A stretch of DNA of 64,000 bases, taken from the NCBI RefSeq assembly GCF_027925525.1, contig NZ_BSDJ01000032.1, forward strand, positions 1-64,000. The letters run 5' to 3'. The stretch is from Paenibacillus tyrphae (GTDB lineage: Bacteria > Bacillota > Bacilli > Paenibacillales > NBRC-103111). A program made the translations under genes and the position numbers. Shown here in pieces: positions 62,970 through 64,000 of this stretch. Numbering within the stretch: the first letter of the stretch is position 1; the number at the start of each line of letters is the position of its first letter. The notes under the pieces are model-generated. The model had not been told where the DNA came from. It saw only the letters and a list, made by a program, of their open reading frames with translations, and did no database searches.

Positions 62970-63347
62970 ATGGAGTTCAGAACGGAGTACGAATTCGAGC
63001 TTCCGCGCGGTTATGTGGACGAGAACGGCAGCTTGCACAAACGGGGCGTGATGCGTCTGGCAACCGCAGCGGACGAAATATTGCCGATGCGCGATCAGCG
63101 CGTGCAGCAAAACCCGAGTTATTTGAGCATCATTTTGCTGGCCAGAGTCATTACCAAGCTGGGCGATTTGAGGGCGATCGATACGAAGGTGATCGAACGG
63201 CTGTTTACGTCGGATCTTGCTTTTCTGCAAAACTTTTACCGGCAAATCAACGAAGTGGAAAAGCTCAGCGTACGCACCGTCTGTCCGAAATGCGACCACG
63301 AATTTGAGGTGGACATCTCTTTTTTAGCCGAGACGGAGGGGAACTGA
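62970..63347 (+). CDS. eCIS/phage tail-assembly-like protein
   Basis: A 125-residue protein with RTEYEFELPRGYVDENGSLHKRGVMRLATAADEILPM and, at the end, CPKCDHEFEVD, one CxxC pair that could bind zinc. It looks like the small conserved proteins placed between tube genes in eCIS and some contractile-phage loci; I recall T4-baseplate-like or tail-assembly labels for them, unconfirmed. AAAGGAGGACATC leads the ATG at 62970. The next gene seems to begin within its stop codon. Confidence 0.75.
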   Translation: MEFRTEYEFELPRGYVDENGSLHKRGVMRLATAADEILPMRDQRVQQNPSYLSIILLARVITKLGDLRAIDTKVIERLFTSDLAFLQNFYRQINEVEKLSVRTVCPKCDHEFEVDISFLAETEGN

Positions 63348-63535
63348 CGGTCTATCCGGCGGATAAACTCTATGAGGAGGCTGCGTTCCTGGCTTATTAT
63401 TTTCACTGGCCTCATGACGATATCATGAACATGGAGCATCGCGAACGGCGGCGGTGGTGCTCGGAAATTTCGCGTATCAACCGCAGCCTGAACGATGAGC
63501 CGGACAACCCCTTCGACGTCTTTAAAAAGAGGTGA
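63344..63535 (+). CDS. Small DUF6760-like eCIS protein with CTG start
   Basis: A 63-residue protein: CTG ACG GTC TAT CCG GCG GAT then DKLYEEAAFLAYYFHWPHDD, MEHRERRRWCSEISRIN and a short acidic tail. This resembles the DUF6760 family found near tail-tube genes, where the first residues are also Y-P-A/D-xLYEE. No ATG, GTG or TTG exists in frame before the conserved part; CTG at 63344 overlaps the previous TGA (CTGA) and lies two bases after GGAGGGG. Its stop TGA overlaps the next ribosome binding site. A shorter start at the ATG at 63425 would cut off the core. Confidence 0.75.
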   Translation: MTVYPADKLYEEAAFLAYYFHWPHDDIMNMEHRERRRWCSEISRINRSLNDEPDNPFDVFKKR

Positions 63536-63540
63536 TGCCC

Positions 63541-63984
63541 ATGAGCGCAGCCGATTCGGAAATATTCGGACAAGCGTTTCGTTTTATGGTGGAGCTGGAC
63601 GGCATGCTGGTCGCCGGCTTCTCCGAGGTTAGCGGACTGCAATCGGAGCTGGAGTTCGAGGAGGTCGCCGAGGGCGGGGTGAACGGGTATACGCACCGCC
63701 TGCCGAAAGGGACGAAATCGCCTCCGATTGTATTGAAACGGGGAATCACGAAATCGAGCGATCTGTGGGACTGGTATTTCAGCGCTGCGGGAGGCAAGGT
63801 GAAGCGCAAAAGCGGCTCGATTATTTTATACGACGCCTCGTGGCAGGAAATGATCCGTTGGAATTTCTTCGGCTGTTACCCGGTCAAATGGACCGGACCC
63901 GAGTTGAGCGCTTCGAGCAGCGAGGTCGCGGTCGAGACGATCGAGCTGGTGCACAACGGATTAAAGGCCATTTACGCCCGTTAG
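63541..63984 (+). CDS. Inner tube protein 2 (gp19/Afp5-like)
   Basis: A 147-residue gp19-type tube protein: FGQAFRFMVELDGMLVAGFSEVSGLQSELEFEEVAEGG, RLPKGTKSPPIVLKRGITKSSDLWDWY and GCYPVKWTGPELSASSSEVAVETIELVHNGLK. It is clearly a diverged cousin of tube 1. eCIS particles often have a second, rarer tube protein that joins the tube to the spike (Afp5 role), which fits here. GAGGTGA lies six bases before the ATG at 63541; an ATG at 63535 is too close to the site. The sequence ends soon after, so downstream baseplate genes are outside the window. Confidence 0.92.
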   Translation: MSAADSEIFGQAFRFMVELDGMLVAGFSEVSGLQSELEFEEVAEGGVNGYTHRLPKGTKSPPIVLKRGITKSSDLWDWYFSAAGGKVKRKSGSIILYDASWQEMIRWNFFGCYPVKWTGPELSASSSEVAVETIELVHNGLKAIYAR

Positions 63985-64000
63985 CGGTACGAATGCGGAT

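Noticed and set aside
60701-63984. Prophage tail or R-type tailocin
   Set aside because: DUF4157, the AAA+ ATPase and DUF4255 are eCIS hallmarks, and no phage regulation, lysis or head genes are seen. Since the locus is cut off at the right, this stays open to correction.

Overview
The window looks like chromosomal DNA of a Paenibacillaceae-type Firmicute (Paenibacillus, Cohnella or a relative). The evidence is a fairly high GC content for a Bacillus-like organism, strong AGGAGG ribosome binding sites with frequent TTG and GTG starts, OmpR-type two-component pairs beside ABC exporters, a VanW protein, CheX, an SLH-domain surface protein, a KhtT/KhtU pair, a YqfQ-like protein, and sigma-A promoters close to TTGACA-17-TATAAT. 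No rRNA, tRNA, CRISPR array, transposase or integrase was seen.

Layout: 1-466 holds remnants of an HD-domain gene and an SLH gene. 0.6-6.3 kb has an HxlR regulator and a lantibiotic/bacitracin-type resistance module read leftward (response regulator, kinase, ATPase, two permeases), with a terminator-like hairpin and response-regulator boxes in front of the ABC genes. 6.4-11.1 kb has a Gly-rich YqfQ-like protein, a PHP phosphatase with a LysR regulator, and a 14-TM drug exporter with a PadR regulator and a palindromic operator inside its promoter. 11.7-15.2 kb is one large secreted protein (FN3 repeats and a glucose/sorbosone dehydrogenase domain). 15.9-20.5 kb is an Lhr-type helicase broken by a one-base frameshift. 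20.8-29 kb has a TcyP-like cystine transporter, a VOC-DinB fusion, a NagD-like phosphatase, a second two-component pair, a cysteine dioxygenase and a secreted protein. 29-32.4 kb has an ABC-2 exporter behind a leader that resembles the ykkC riboswitch family. 32.5-41 kb has VanW, CheX, an SDR, a hydrolase, a DEAD-box-type helicase, and an MFS exporter with its MarR regulator. 41-55 kb has a flavoprotein, an SLH protein, an AT-rich metallo-hydrolase, IlvA, the KhtT/KhtU antiporter, an aminotransferase, a DeoR regulator with KduI, glutaminase, a PNPOx-like protein and a GNAT enzyme.

The most notable region is 55.3-64 kb. It is the start of an extracellular contractile injection system (eCIS): a DUF4157 (eCIS-core) protein, an AAA+ ATPase, a DUF4255 tail-terminator-like protein, an Ig-like accessory protein, a contractile sheath, two tube proteins, a tail-assembly-like protein and a tiny DUF6760-like protein that seems to start at a CTG codon overlapping the previous stop. 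Just upstream is a gene of unknown function that shares an AGNRAxQ motif with the DUF4157 protein and is a candidate cargo. The locus runs off the right edge, so baseplate, spike and fibre genes would lie beyond the window.

Two related intergenic palindromic elements (about 11.17-11.43 and 38.50-38.77 kb) share an unusual nested-hairpin design and look like a repeat family. All family assignments were made by reading the sequence; no database was searched.
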